From: Micromonospora haikouensis
Lineage (GTDB): Bacteria > Actinomycetota > Actinomycetes > Mycobacteriales > Micromonosporaceae
Reading direction: 5' to 3'
Assembly (NCBI RefSeq): GCF_900091595.1
Contig: NZ_FMCW01000018.1
Coordinates: forward strand, 1-64,000
Length of the DNA stretch: 64,000 nt
Made by a program: the position numbers and the translations under genes. Each line of letters begins with the position of its first letter. The stretch's first letter is position 1. Shown here piece after piece: positions 8,170 through 16,528 of this stretch. The notes under the pieces are model-generated. The model had not been told where the DNA came from, made no database searches, and saw only the letters and a program-made list of their open reading frames with translations.

Positions 8170-9323
8170 GTGCCGGCCCTGATCACCAGGCGAGCCCAGC
8201 CGGGCAGCGCGGCGCGGCCGTCGGCGCGGGCCCGCGCCACGACCGGCCGGTGCGGGACGAGCGCGGCGAGGGTGTCGGCGAGCTGCGCGCGGGCCAGCCG
8301 GGCCCCCGGGCAGGAGTGCGGGCCGGCGCCGAAAACGAGCCGCGCGATCCGGGGCGGGGCCGGGGCAGCCGGGTCGGGTCCGGCGCGGTGCGCCCCGGCG
8401 GCGTGCCGGGCGACCAGCAGCAGCCGGTCCCCGGCCCGGACGGGGCAACCGGCTGCGGTGCCCGCCGCTGCGGCGGCCCGGGGCAGCAGCGGGCTCGGCG
8501 CGGTGACCCGCAGCAGCTCGTCGACCAGGGTGTCCCGGCGGGCCGGGTCGGCGGCGGCGTCCCACAGCCGGTCGTCGGCGCACCAGGCGACCGCCCGGGG
8601 CAGGCCGGAGACGGTGGTGTTGACGGCGGCGACGGCGAGCATGCCGGCCAGGCCGGCGGCGTCCGGCGGTACGCCGAGCAGGGCGGTCAGGTCGGCCACG
8701 GCGCGGCGGGCGGCGCGGGACCGGCCGGGCGGGTGCGGGCCCGGTAGCTGCGCGGCGGCGGCCGTGGCGGCGGCGCGGCGGGCGGCGGCGGCCAGGGCGG
8801 TGGGGTCGGCGTCGACGCCCAGCAGCGCCGCCGCGGTGACGCCGGCCAGTTCGGCGGCGACCGGCACCAGGTCCACCGGTTCCCCGGCGGCGAGCGGGGC
8901 GAGTCGCCGCCGCAGCACCGCCGTCCAGACCGGGCGCAGCTTGGCCACCCCGGCGGGCCCCAGCCCGTCGTGCAGGGCGCGACGCAGCCGGCGGTGCTCG
9001 GGGCCCTCCTGGTCGAACAGGAGCCCGTCGGCGCCGAGCCGGTGGGCGGTCCCGCCGACGGTGCCGGCGGCGGCGCGGTCCAGGGGCAGCCGGGTCAGCG
9101 CGTCGAGGTACGCCTGCGGGTCGTGCACGAGCACGGTGCGGCCCAGCCGCAGCGCCGGCCGGTGCCGGGTGGCGACAAGCAGCGTGAACAGCAGCGGGTA
9201 GCGCCGCAGGTAGACGCGGCGGTCGCGGCGGCGGCCCCGGCCGGACCGGCCGCCCCCGGCGGGCCAACCGGCCCCGGTGGGGGCCGCGTCGACAGGGGCC
9301 GCGGCGGCGGGGCGTTCAGCCAC
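8166..9323 (-). CDS. Cytochrome P450
   Basis: A 385-residue P450, slightly short for the class. The heme-binding loop is FGAGPHSCPGARLAR with Cys338, and the K-helix ExxR is E269-R272 (DELLRVTAP). The I-helix segment AAVNTTVSG departs from the usual AGxxT, keeping a Thr near the expected place. The N terminus is Pro/Gly-rich and lacks a clear membrane anchor. It overlaps the upstream AMP-ligase gene by 8 bp and the downstream reductase gene by 4 bp, so it belongs to the ole-like operon and probably oxidises its acyl product. A redox partner is not encoded nearby. Confidence 0.9.
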   Translation of the reverse strand: MAERPAAAAPVDAAPTGAGWPAGGGRSGRGRRRDRRVYLRRYPLLFTLLVATRHRPALRLGRTVLVHDPQAYLDALTRLPLDRAAAGTVGGTAHRLGADGLLFDQEGPEHRRLRRALHDGLGPAGVAKLRPVWTAVLRRRLAPLAAGEPVDLVPVAAELAGVTAAALLGVDADPTALAAAARRAAATAAAAQLPGPHPPGRSRAARRAVADLTALLGVPPDAAGLAGMLAVAAVNTTVSGLPRAVAWCADDRLWDAAADPARRDTLVDELLRVTAPSPLLPRAAAAAGTAAGCPVRAGDRLLLVARHAAGAHRAGPDPAAPAPPRIARLVFGAGPHSCPGARLARAQLADTLAALVPHRPVVARARADGRAALPGWARLVIRAGT

Positions 9324-10809
9324 GGCCGCCCCGCCGAGGGCTCGGGACGGGCCGGCCCGTCGCGGCGGCGGCCAGGGCTGCCGTGGCGGCCCGGTCGGGC
9401 TTGCGGGACCGTCCGCTCGTCGGCACCGGTGCGATGAGCAGCGCGTCGGGGCGGGCGGCGCCCATCCGCGCCAGGGCCGGGTCGAGGGCCCCGCGCAGCC
9501 GGCCGGGGTCGGTGCCGGGCTCGGGTTCGACGACGGCCACGAGGCGTTCGTCGCCGTCGCCTGCGGGCACGCCGACCAGCACCGCCAGGTTGACCCCGGG
9601 CACGTGCAGGGCCGGCTCGTACAGGCCGGGGTAGATGTTCTCCGCGCCGCGCAGGATCATGTCCTTGCTGCGGCCGGCGAGGACGATGCGGTCGCCGTCG
9701 AGCCGGGCGACGTCGCCGGTGTCGACCAGCTCGTGCGGCTCCTCGCCGAGATAGCGGTGCGCCTGCCCGGGCCCGGTGAGCAGCAGCCGCCCGTCGGGCC
9801 CGACCCGGGCGTCCACCCCGGGCAGCGGCGCGCCGACGAGGTCGCCGTCGCCGGTGAAGGCGGCCTTCTCGGTCGCCTCGACGGCGGCGGCCGGGAAGAG
9901 CTCGGTGAGGGCGTACACCCCCCATGCCTGCTCGGCGCCGGCCCGCCGGGCCCGGTCGAGCAGGGTGGCGCTGACCGGCGCGGAGCCGCTGTAGAACCGG
10001 CCGGACAGCCGGGGCCGCTGGGCCAGCAGGGCGCGCAGCTGCGGCGGGGTGAGGTAGCTGGCCTGCGGGCGCAGCCGGGCCACCTGCCGGGCCAGGACCC
10101 GGGGCGAGCGCGCCGGCAGGGCCACCGGCGCGCCACTGGCCAGGGCCGGGACGAGGACGAAGAACGTGCCGCCGAGCACCGGCGCACCCGCGCGCGGCCG
10201 GACCAGGTCGGCGACGGCGCGCATCCCGGCGTCCAGGCCGGCGCGGCGGTGCACGACCGCCCGGGGGCGGCTGGTCGTGCCCGAGGTGAAGATGATCACC
10301 GCGTCGTCGTCGGGTCCGCCCCGGTCGGGGGCCGGGCCGGAGCGGGGGCGCAGCGCCGGGGCGCAGCCGGGCAGCCGGCGGCCGACGGTGCGCACCGGCC
10401 CCAGCTCGGCGAGCCGGGGCAGGGCCAGCCGGGCCCGGTCGGCCAGCGGGCGCGCCCACCCAGCGACGGCCTGCGCCGCCGCGTCGGCGACGACCAGGGC
10501 CGGGCGGGCCAGGGCCAGGCGCGCGGTCAGCACGTCCGGGCCGGCGCTGGGGTCGAGCACCGCCACCCGCAGCCCGAGCCGGTGCGCGGCAAGCAGCACC
10601 GACAGGGCCAGGGGGCCGGGGCGCACCGCCACCCCGAGGGTGTCCCCGGCGGCGAGGCCGTGGTGGTGCAGGGCGGCGGCGTACCCGTCGGCGAGGTCGG
10701 CCAGCTCGCCCCGGGTGGCCCGGGTGCGGGTGCGGCCGGTGGGGCCGGCGGCGAGCACGGCGGGCCGGTCGGGGTGGCGGCGCAGCACGGCGGCCAGTTC
10801 GTTGAGCAT
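9316..10809 (-). CDS. AMP-forming acyl ligase, OleC-like
   Basis: A 497-residue member of the adenylate-forming superfamily. Visible motifs: IIFTSGTTSRPRAVVH (A3, with Arg in place of the usual PKG Lys), YALTELFP (A5), DTGDVARLDGD (A7), RSKDMILRGAENIYP (A8) and the C-terminal SGRSRKPDR region with the A10-type lysine. The combination with OleA- and OleD-like genes points to OleC, which turns beta-hydroxy acids into beta-lactones through an acyl-adenylate; fatty-acid activation is the alternative. It lies 30 bp after the glycosyltransferase gene and overlaps the P450 gene by 8 bp. Confidence 0.85.
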   Translation of the reverse strand: MLNELAAVLRRHPDRPAVLAAGPTGRTRTRATRGELADLADGYAAALHHHGLAAGDTLGVAVRPGPLALSVLLAAHRLGLRVAVLDPSAGPDVLTARLALARPALVVADAAAQAVAGWARPLADRARLALPRLAELGPVRTVGRRLPGCAPALRPRSGPAPDRGGPDDDAVIIFTSGTTSRPRAVVHRRAGLDAGMRAVADLVRPRAGAPVLGGTFFVLVPALASGAPVALPARSPRVLARQVARLRPQASYLTPPQLRALLAQRPRLSGRFYSGSAPVSATLLDRARRAGAEQAWGVYALTELFPAAAVEATEKAAFTGDGDLVGAPLPGVDARVGPDGRLLLTGPGQAHRYLGEEPHELVDTGDVARLDGDRIVLAGRSKDMILRGAENIYPGLYEPALHVPGVNLAVLVGVPAGDGDERLVAVVEPEPGTDPGRLRGALDPALARMGAARPDALLIAPVPTSGRSRKPDRAATAALAAAATGRPVPSPRRGGRG

Positions 10810-10839
10810 CGGGGGACTCGTTTCCGGGCGGGGGTGCGG

Positions 10840-11577
10840 TCAGCGCGGGTCCGGGGAGAGCCGGCCGCTGCCCCGGTCCAGGTACCAGGCGGCGGTGCGG
10901 CGCAGCCCGTACGCCCGCAGCCGCCGGGTGGAGTTCTCCACCACCATGGTGCGCTCGTGGACGATGGCGTCGGTGTGCCGGCGTACCCGGTTGAGGAACT
11001 CCCGGTCGGTCGGGGACGGGCGGCGGGGCATGCCCCCGGCGGCGAGGTACGCCTCGGCGGTGATCGCCATGTTGTTGCCCGCGTGCATCCGGTACGGGGC
11101 CCGGTAGCCGGGGCCCCGGTGGGCGGGGCGCAGCCGGCCGAAGGTGCTGGCGACGGCGACCAGGCAGCGGAACCCGGCCCGGCCCAGCGGGCCGTGCTCG
11201 TCGCGGCGGGCCTCGATCCGGCCGCACGCCATGGCAGCCCCGCCGGTGAGGGCGCGGCGGGCGGCGGCCACCCAGCCGGGGTGGGGCAGGCAGTCGGCGT
11301 CGGTGCGGGCCAGCAGGGTGGCGCCCTGCGCGATGGCGTGCCGGAAGCCGGTGTCGACGGCCGCGCCGACGCCCCGCTGATCCTCCCGCAGCAGCCGGGT
11401 CGGCACCGGCGCGCGCACGGCGAAGCGGCGCACCTCGTCCCGGGTGCCGTCGGTGGAGCCGTTGTCGACCACGAGCAGGGTGAAGTCCCGGTCGGTCTGC
11501 GCGGCGAGGGCGGCGAGGGTGGCGCCGATGCGGGCGACCTCGTTGTACGCGGGCACCACCACCCACAGGGCGGTCAC
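10840..11577 (-). CDS. Family 2 glycosyltransferase
   Basis: A 245-residue GT-A enzyme: VVVPAYNEVARIGATL and VVDNGSTDGT form the nucleotide-binding region, and ARTDADCLPHPGW contains the metal-binding DxD. No transmembrane helices are seen, so it is cytoplasmic or peripheral. The GTG start at 11577 overlaps the stop of the OleA-like gene as GTGA, so it is translationally coupled to it. A sugar transferase is not part of known olefin pathways, so the final product of this operon may be a glycolipid. The acceptor and donor are unknown. Confidence 0.85.
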   Translation of the reverse strand: MTALWVVVPAYNEVARIGATLAALAAQTDRDFTLLVVDNGSTDGTRDEVRRFAVRAPVPTRLLREDQRGVGAAVDTGFRHAIAQGATLLARTDADCLPHPGWVAAARRALTGGAAMACGRIEARRDEHGPLGRAGFRCLVAVASTFGRLRPAHRGPGYRAPYRMHAGNNMAITAEAYLAAGGMPRRPSPTDREFLNRVRRHTDAIVHERTMVVENSTRRLRAYGLRRTAAWYLDRGSGRLSPDPR

Positions 11578-12605
11578 GACTTCTCCCAGACCATCGTCAT
11601 CAGGCTGACGCCGCCGCCGAGGCCGACGAAGAGCACCCGGTCGCCGGGGCGCAGCGTGGCGTCGACGCGGGCGAGCTGCACGCCGAGGGTGGCGCTGGCG
11701 AGGTTGCCCAGCTCGCCGACGGTGATCTCCAGCTTGTCCCGGGGTACGCCGGTGACCTCGACGAACCGGTCGAGGTAGGGCAGGGTGACCTGATGGACCA
11801 GGACCCGGGCGTAGTCGGCCCAGTCGAGGCCCGTGCGGCCCCGGACCCGGTGCAGGATGTCGCCGCCGATCTTCTCGAACACGTCGCGCAGGGCGCGCCC
11901 GTCGCCGGTGAAGTAGGTGTGTTCGTCGCCGCGGGGGTGGCGGGAGCCGCCGCCGGGGATGCCGCCGACCGTCCAGTGCTCCGACCACGTCTCGGTGTCG
12001 ACGTCGACGATCCCGCCGCGCGCGACCGGCTCGACCAGGACGGCGGCCCCCGCGTCGCCGAAGGTGTAGCCGGCGAACGCGCCCCGGGCCTGGTCGAGGT
12101 CGGCGACCTGCCAGCGCATGGCCCGGGTGGGGGTCTCCCCCGTCACGACCAGCGCGCGGCGGGCCCGGCCGGCGAGGATCGCCGAGCGGGCCAGGTCGAT
12201 GCCGTTGAGGAAGCTGTTGCAGGCGTTGGTGACGTCGAGGGCGTGGGCGTGGCTGCCGAGTTCGGCCTGCACGATGTGGGCCGTGGCAGGTTCGGCGACG
12301 TCCCGGGTGGCGGAGGCGAACAGCAGCAGGTCCACCTCCTCGGGTTCCCGGCCGGCGGCGGCGAGCGCCTGCCGGGCGGCGCGCACGGCGAGGGTGGAGG
12401 CGTACTCGCCGTCGGCGGCCAGCCGGCGGGAGGAGATGCCGGTCATCCGCGCGAGCAGGCCGTCCGGCAGGGTCAGCCCGCTGGCCTCGGCGAGCCGCCG
12501 CTGCACCTCGGCGGTGGGCACGGCCTGCCCGGGCAGGCTGGCCCCGACGGCGGTGATGCCCACCCGCCCCCGGGCCGGGCTCAGTGGTGGTGTGGGGTCG
12601 ATCAT
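11574..12605 (-). CDS. 3-oxoacyl-ACP synthase III family, OleA-like
   Basis: A 343-residue thiolase-fold condensing enzyme. The catalytic triad is visible: Cys129 in VTNACNSFLNGI, His271 in LVHQVTLPYLD and Asn301 in GELGNLASATLG. Glu105 (AEPATAH) sits roughly where OleA carries its extra general base, which supports head-to-head condensation of two acyl-CoAs rather than KAS III priming; this alignment was done by eye. It is the first gene of a minus-strand operon with a glycosyltransferase, OleC-like ligase, P450 and OleD-like reductase. The start at the ATG at 12605 is chosen by homology; an in-frame ATG at 12656 would add 17 residues. Neither has a strong ribosome-binding site. Confidence 0.88.
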   Translation of the reverse strand: MIDPTPPLSPARGRVGITAVGASLPGQAVPTAEVQRRLAEASGLTLPDGLLARMTGISSRRLAADGEYASTLAVRAARQALAAAGREPEEVDLLLFASATRDVAEPATAHIVQAELGSHAHALDVTNACNSFLNGIDLARSAILAGRARRALVVTGETPTRAMRWQVADLDQARGAFAGYTFGDAGAAVLVEPVARGGIVDVDTETWSEHWTVGGIPGGGSRHPRGDEHTYFTGDGRALRDVFEKIGGDILHRVRGRTGLDWADYARVLVHQVTLPYLDRFVEVTGVPRDKLEITVGELGNLASATLGVQLARVDATLRPGDRVLFVGLGGGVSLMTMVWEKS

Positions 12606-12740
12606 GCGTTGAGCTTGCCCAACGCCCCCGGCGAACGGATGAGTAGGGGTGCTCATGTTCGCCCGGCGGGGTCGCGGCGCGCGCTCGCGCGGGGCGGCGG
12701 CGGAGCCGCCCGCGGCGACGCCACCCTGTGGCGGGAATCA

Positions 12741-12787
12741 CGCGCCGCGGCGGCCCGGCGGGAACACCGGGCCGCCGCGCGGCGCGT
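12741..12787 (-). terminator. GC-rich hairpin downstream of the PhoX-like gene
   Basis: An 11-bp perfect stem (12748-12758 with 12767-12777, CGGCGGCCCGG) with an eight-base loop, extendable outward by further GC pairs with a small bulge. It begins 12 bp after the stop of the minus-strand PhoX-like gene and fits a terminator for it. The rest of the gap up to the OleA-like gene (12606-12740) shows no gene. Confidence 0.55.
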
Positions 12788-12798
12788 CGTCCGGCCCG

Positions 12799-14157
12799 CT
12801 ACCTGCGGAAGGGGCCGGTGATCTCGAACGTCGTGCCAGGGGCGTAGCAGTTGACGTACATGGTCCGCCGGTCGTCGGCGAAGCAGGCCCCGGCGAACTC
12901 GCCGTACGACGGCGCGGACTCGGTGCCGAGGTTCTGCCGGTTGCGGGCGAACAGGTACGGCTCGCCGTCGACGGTGGTGCCCATCAGGTAGCTGTCGCCG
13001 TCGCCGTCCTGGCAGAGCATCAGGCCGCCGGCCGGGGTCATGCAGATGTTGTCGGGCGTCTTGTACAGCTCCGCCCCCGGGTCGGTGCCGCGGAACACGA
13101 CGACCAGCGTCAGCGTGTTGGTGGCGGGGACGTACCGCCACACCTGGCCCTGGTGGTCGGCCTGGGAGCCGTGCTCGCGCACCGCGAAGGAGGAGACGAA
13201 GTAGGCCGCGCCGTCGGTGCCCCACCACGCGCCCTCCAGCTTCTGGGCGTGCGTCACGCCGCCGGGGCCGTAGTCCTGCAGCCGCACGGGCACGCTCGTG
13301 GCGAGGGGGTCCGGCACGTCGAGCCACTCGACGCCGCCGAAGACGGCCCCGGGCTCCTGAACGGTGGACAGGTCGGCCACGCCGGGCACCCGCATCACCT
13401 GGAGCCGCCCGCCGGCCCGCAGGCTGCCGTGGCCGCCGAGCGGCCGGCGGGGCAGGAACCGGTAGAAGCAGCCGAACTTCTCGCCGTAGGCGTCCTCGGT
13501 CTCGTACACCACGCCGGTGCGGGGGTCGACGCAGATGGCCTCGTGCGCGAAGCGGCCCATGGCGGTGAGCGGCGTCGGGTCCACGTTGCGGTCGGTGCGC
13601 CACGGGTCGACCTCGAAGATGAAGCCGTGGTCCTTCTCGTGGCCGCCCTCGCCCCGCCGGATCTCCGTCTCCTCGCAGGTCAGCCACGTCCCCCAGGGGG
13701 TCACCCCGCCCGCGCAGTTGGTGGAGGTGCCGCCCAGGCTGATCCGCTCGGCCACCCCGCGCGGCCCGACGACCAGCGTCGTGGTGCCGCCCACGGCGAC
13801 GGGGTCGTAGGTCAGCTCGGCGGGCGCGACCACCGGCGCGAATGCGCCCACCCGGTTCTCGTGGTTGCGGACGAGCCGGACGTCCCGGCCCGGGCCCGAG
13901 AACGCGGCCATCCCGTCGAAGCTGCTGGGCGCCACGCCGGCCGGCGCGGTGCCGCGCTCCCGGGAAAGGACCCGGTAACGGAATCCGCGGGGCAGGTCCA
14001 ACAGCCCGGCCGGGTCCGCCACGAGTGGGCCGTATCCGCCGCCGTGGCCCGCGAGGGCGGGGGCCGCCGTGAAGAGCGCGTCAATTGTGCCCGAGAGCGC
14101 GACACCTGCGCCCATGATTCCTGTTTGCGCGAGGAAACTTCGCCGATCGAGACCCAA
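12799..14157 (-). CDS. Tat-exported PhoX/DUF839 family protein
   Basis: A 452-residue protein with a twin-arginine signal peptide (DRRSFLAQTG followed by a hydrophobic stretch to about residue 36). The mature part matches the PhoX/DUF839 family, calcium- and iron-dependent alkaline phosphatase-like beta-propeller proteins; conserved pieces include WGTWLTCEETE, HGFIFEVDP, MGRFAHEAICVDP, LYKTPDNICMTPAGGL and FAGACFADDRRTMYVNCY. It would act outside the membrane after folding in the cytoplasm. The start is a TTG at 14157, supported by AAGGAG five bases upstream and by the placement of the Arg-Arg motif. It is divergent from the EEP gene. Phosphatase activity is probable but not proven by sequence. 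Confidence 0.87.
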   Translation of the reverse strand: MGLDRRSFLAQTGIMGAGVALSGTIDALFTAAPALAGHGGGYGPLVADPAGLLDLPRGFRYRVLSRERGTAPAGVAPSSFDGMAAFSGPGRDVRLVRNHENRVGAFAPVVAPAELTYDPVAVGGTTTLVVGPRGVAERISLGGTSTNCAGGVTPWGTWLTCEETEIRRGEGGHEKDHGFIFEVDPWRTDRNVDPTPLTAMGRFAHEAICVDPRTGVVYETEDAYGEKFGCFYRFLPRRPLGGHGSLRAGGRLQVMRVPGVADLSTVQEPGAVFGGVEWLDVPDPLATSVPVRLQDYGPGGVTHAQKLEGAWWGTDGAAYFVSSFAVREHGSQADHQGQVWRYVPATNTLTLVVVFRGTDPGAELYKTPDNICMTPAGGLMLCQDGDGDSYLMGTTVDGEPYLFARNRQNLGTESAPSYGEFAGACFADDRRTMYVNCYAPGTTFEITGPFRR

Positions 14158-14390
14158 GACAGCTCCTTAGTTCGAGAGGGCGAGCAATCGTAACCGCTCA
14201 ATTCCAGGGCTGTCGTTGCGCGTTACCCGTACATCGTCCGTACCGGTGCCCCTATTTCTTTTTGCGGGCCCCCTGTCCCGGTGGCCGGCGGGCGTCCGGC
14301 GCGCGCCCCGCGCCGGGCGCGCGCTGCTACCGTGCGAGGCGTCGCGGACCCGGAGCCGACGGGCCGTCGCACGGGGAGGTCGGGGTCGGG

Positions 14391-15230
14391 ATGCCGCTGC
14401 GCGTCGTCACGTACAACATCTGGGGCACCGGGACCCCCCACCGGTACTGGCACGACCGGGCAGTCCTGCGCGGGGCCCGGGCGGACAGCCCGGCCCTCGC
14501 CGAGGCCGACGAGCGCCGGGTGTGGCGGCGCCGGGCCGCGCTGTTGACCCGCGCGCTGGCCGACGCCGACGCCGACCTGGTCGCCCTCCAGGAGGTGCCC
14601 GCGCCGGCCGGGTCGGGGGCCGGGCGGGCGCGGGAGCTGGCCGACGGGCTGCCCGGGCGGTGGGAGGTCGCGCACTCCGGTCCCGGTCCGGTGCCCGGCC
14701 TGGCGGTGCTGAGCCGCGCGCCGATCGACTCGTGGCGGGTCTTCCCCGTGCCCGGCTTCGGCGGCTTCGGCGGCCACCCGGGCGTGCTGGAGGTGTCGAC
14801 GTCCGCCGTCACGGTGTGGGTGGCGCACCTGCCGGTCGGGCCCGACGAGGTGAAGGAGGCGTGCCTGCGGGGCCTGGAGGCGGCGGCCGGGGCGGCCCCG
14901 CCGGAGCGCCCGCTGCTGGTCTGCGGCGACCTGAACTGCCCGGCGGACGGCACCCTGCTGGGCCGGTTGCGCGACCGGGGCGCGCTGGTCGACGCGTGGG
15001 CTGCCGCCGGCGGCTCCCCGGCCGCGCTGACCATGCCGACGCCGGCGCCGACCTGGCGGCTCGACCACGTCCTGGTGCGCGCCGCCGACCTGGTCCGCGC
15101 GAGCCGCCCGGCCCTGCTGGGCACCGCCTGCGACGACAGCGGCCAGTATCCCTCCGACCATTTCGGGGTGGCGCTGTCGCTCGACGTGCAGCCGCCCGCG
15201 CCTGCATCGCCCGACCTCGCCTCGCATTGA
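14391..15230 (+). CDS. Endonuclease/exonuclease/phosphatase (EEP) family protein
   Basis: A 279-residue EEP-fold hydrolase. The family's metal and catalytic motifs are all present: VVTYNIWG, VALQEV (Glu), VCGDLNCPADG (Asp/Asn) and PSDHFGV (Asp-His pair) near the C terminus. It has no signal peptide, so it is cytoplasmic unless exported another way. It starts at the ATG at 14391 behind a GGGGAGG-rich leader; the longer open frame upstream lacks a good site. The substrate could be DNA, a phospholipid head group or an inositol phosphate. Confidence 0.82.
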   Translation: MPLRVVTYNIWGTGTPHRYWHDRAVLRGARADSPALAEADERRVWRRRAALLTRALADADADLVALQEVPAPAGSGAGRARELADGLPGRWEVAHSGPGPVPGLAVLSRAPIDSWRVFPVPGFGGFGGHPGVLEVSTSAVTVWVAHLPVGPDEVKEACLRGLEAAAGAAPPERPLLVCGDLNCPADGTLLGRLRDRGALVDAWAAAGGSPAALTMPTPAPTWRLDHVLVRAADLVRASRPALLGTACDDSGQYPSDHFGVALSLDVQPPAPASPDLASH

Positions 15231-15384
15231 CCGACGACAAAGCAATGGGACCGCCGACACGCACGGGGGAAACGGTGTCAGGGGTCGCCCCCGATCGGCA
15301 ACGCTGGTACGTTGACCGCGATCCACGCCGATACCCGATCGTGACACCGCCGGCCGGAAGGAGAAGGAGTTGTCTCATGGTGGC

Positions 15385-16476
15385 GTGTCCGTAGCCGTCA
15401 TGACGCACCCGTCCCGGCGACACCTCGCGGAGGACCTCGCGCGGCGGCTGGCTCCCTACCCGGTCGAGATCGTCCTCGACCCCGAGCCCGACGGCCCGCC
15501 GCGGACGCTGCGCACCGCCAGCGCGGCGTGGGCCGCCGTCGGGCCCGGCTGCACCCACCACCTGGTGTTGCAGGACGACGCGGTGGTGTTCCCCGGTTTC
15601 CTGGAGCACGCCTTCCGGGCCGTGCAGGCCCGGCCGGACGGCGCGGTCGCCCTGCACAGCGACTGGGGGTCGCGCAACGGTGCCGCCGTCCGGATGGCCG
15701 CCCTGCTGGGCGCGCGCTGGGTCCGCGCCGTCTGCGACTACGTGCCGACCATCGCGCTGGCCCTGCCGGCCACGGCGGCCAAGGGGCTCGTGGACTACCT
15801 GGCCGGGCAGGACCCGGACGAGGCGGACGACGTCGCCGTGGCCCACTTCGCGCGGGACGTCGGGCTGCCGGTCCACCTCGCGGTGCCGAACCTGGCGGCG
15901 CACCACGACGTGCCGAGCGTGGTCGGCAACAACGACCGGGGCCGCCGCGAGGCGTCCTGCTACGTGGGCGAGCCGCCGCCGGGCTGGTCGCCCGACCCGG
16001 CGCGCACGCTCGACGGCTTCGACTGCCTGCCCTACTTCAAGCACGGCGAGCCGCGCGTCGTGGTCGAGAACGACCGGCCCACCAACAACTGGAGCCCGGT
16101 GCCGCTGGAGGCCGCCGTCGACCGGTTCGGCGTCGACGTGCCGGCGCTGCGCGAGCGGTACGCCCGCGACGTGGCGGACCCGCAGCCCTGGCTGGCCGAC
16201 CTCGCGGCGCGCGTGCCGGCCGACCAGCTGTGGTCGCTGTGGGTGACGGCGTGCCTGATGGGCCTGGCCCGCACGCGGGTGGAGCCGTTCCGGTCGCTGT
16301 GGGACTCGTGGGGTCGGCCGGTCGAGCCGGTGCTGCGCGAACGGGTCCTGGCCACGCTCGCCCTCGGCGGGATGTTCCCCCGGGTGACGCACCCCGAGGT
16401 GGAGCGGCTCGGCGCGGCTCCGGCGCGGCTGGCCGCGCTGGGGTTGGCCGCCGGCGACGCCTGGGGGCGCGACTGA
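15385..16476 (+). CDS. GT-A glycosyltransferase-like protein
   Basis: A 363-residue protein whose N terminus (SVAVMTHPSRR, then LRTASAAWAAV and HHLVLQDDAVVFPGFLEHA) looks like a nucleotide-sugar-binding fold with an acidic LQDD motif in the DxD position, as in GT25-like enzymes. The C-terminal part is unfamiliar. The start is uncertain: AAGGAG at 15364-15369 serves best a five-codon mini-ORF beginning at ATG 15377 (MVACP then stop), whose stop lies eight bases past the GTG at 15385; translation of this gene may depend on it. An ATG at 15400 is another choice. The function is a guess from fold only. It precedes the ABC-2 exporter genes. Confidence 0.6.
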   Translation: MSVAVMTHPSRRHLAEDLARRLAPYPVEIVLDPEPDGPPRTLRTASAAWAAVGPGCTHHLVLQDDAVVFPGFLEHAFRAVQARPDGAVALHSDWGSRNGAAVRMAALLGARWVRAVCDYVPTIALALPATAAKGLVDYLAGQDPDEADDVAVAHFARDVGLPVHLAVPNLAAHHDVPSVVGNNDRGRREASCYVGEPPPGWSPDPARTLDGFDCLPYFKHGEPRVVVENDRPTNNWSPVPLEAAVDRFGVDVPALRERYARDVADPQPWLADLAARVPADQLWSLWVTACLMGLARTRVEPFRSLWDSWGRPVEPVLRERVLATLALGGMFPRVTHPEVERLGAAPARLAALGLAAGDAWGRD

Positions 16477-16528
16477 CCGCCGGGGCCGCCCGCGCCCCTC
16501 GTCGTCCGTCAGATCGGAGCACAGCGCC

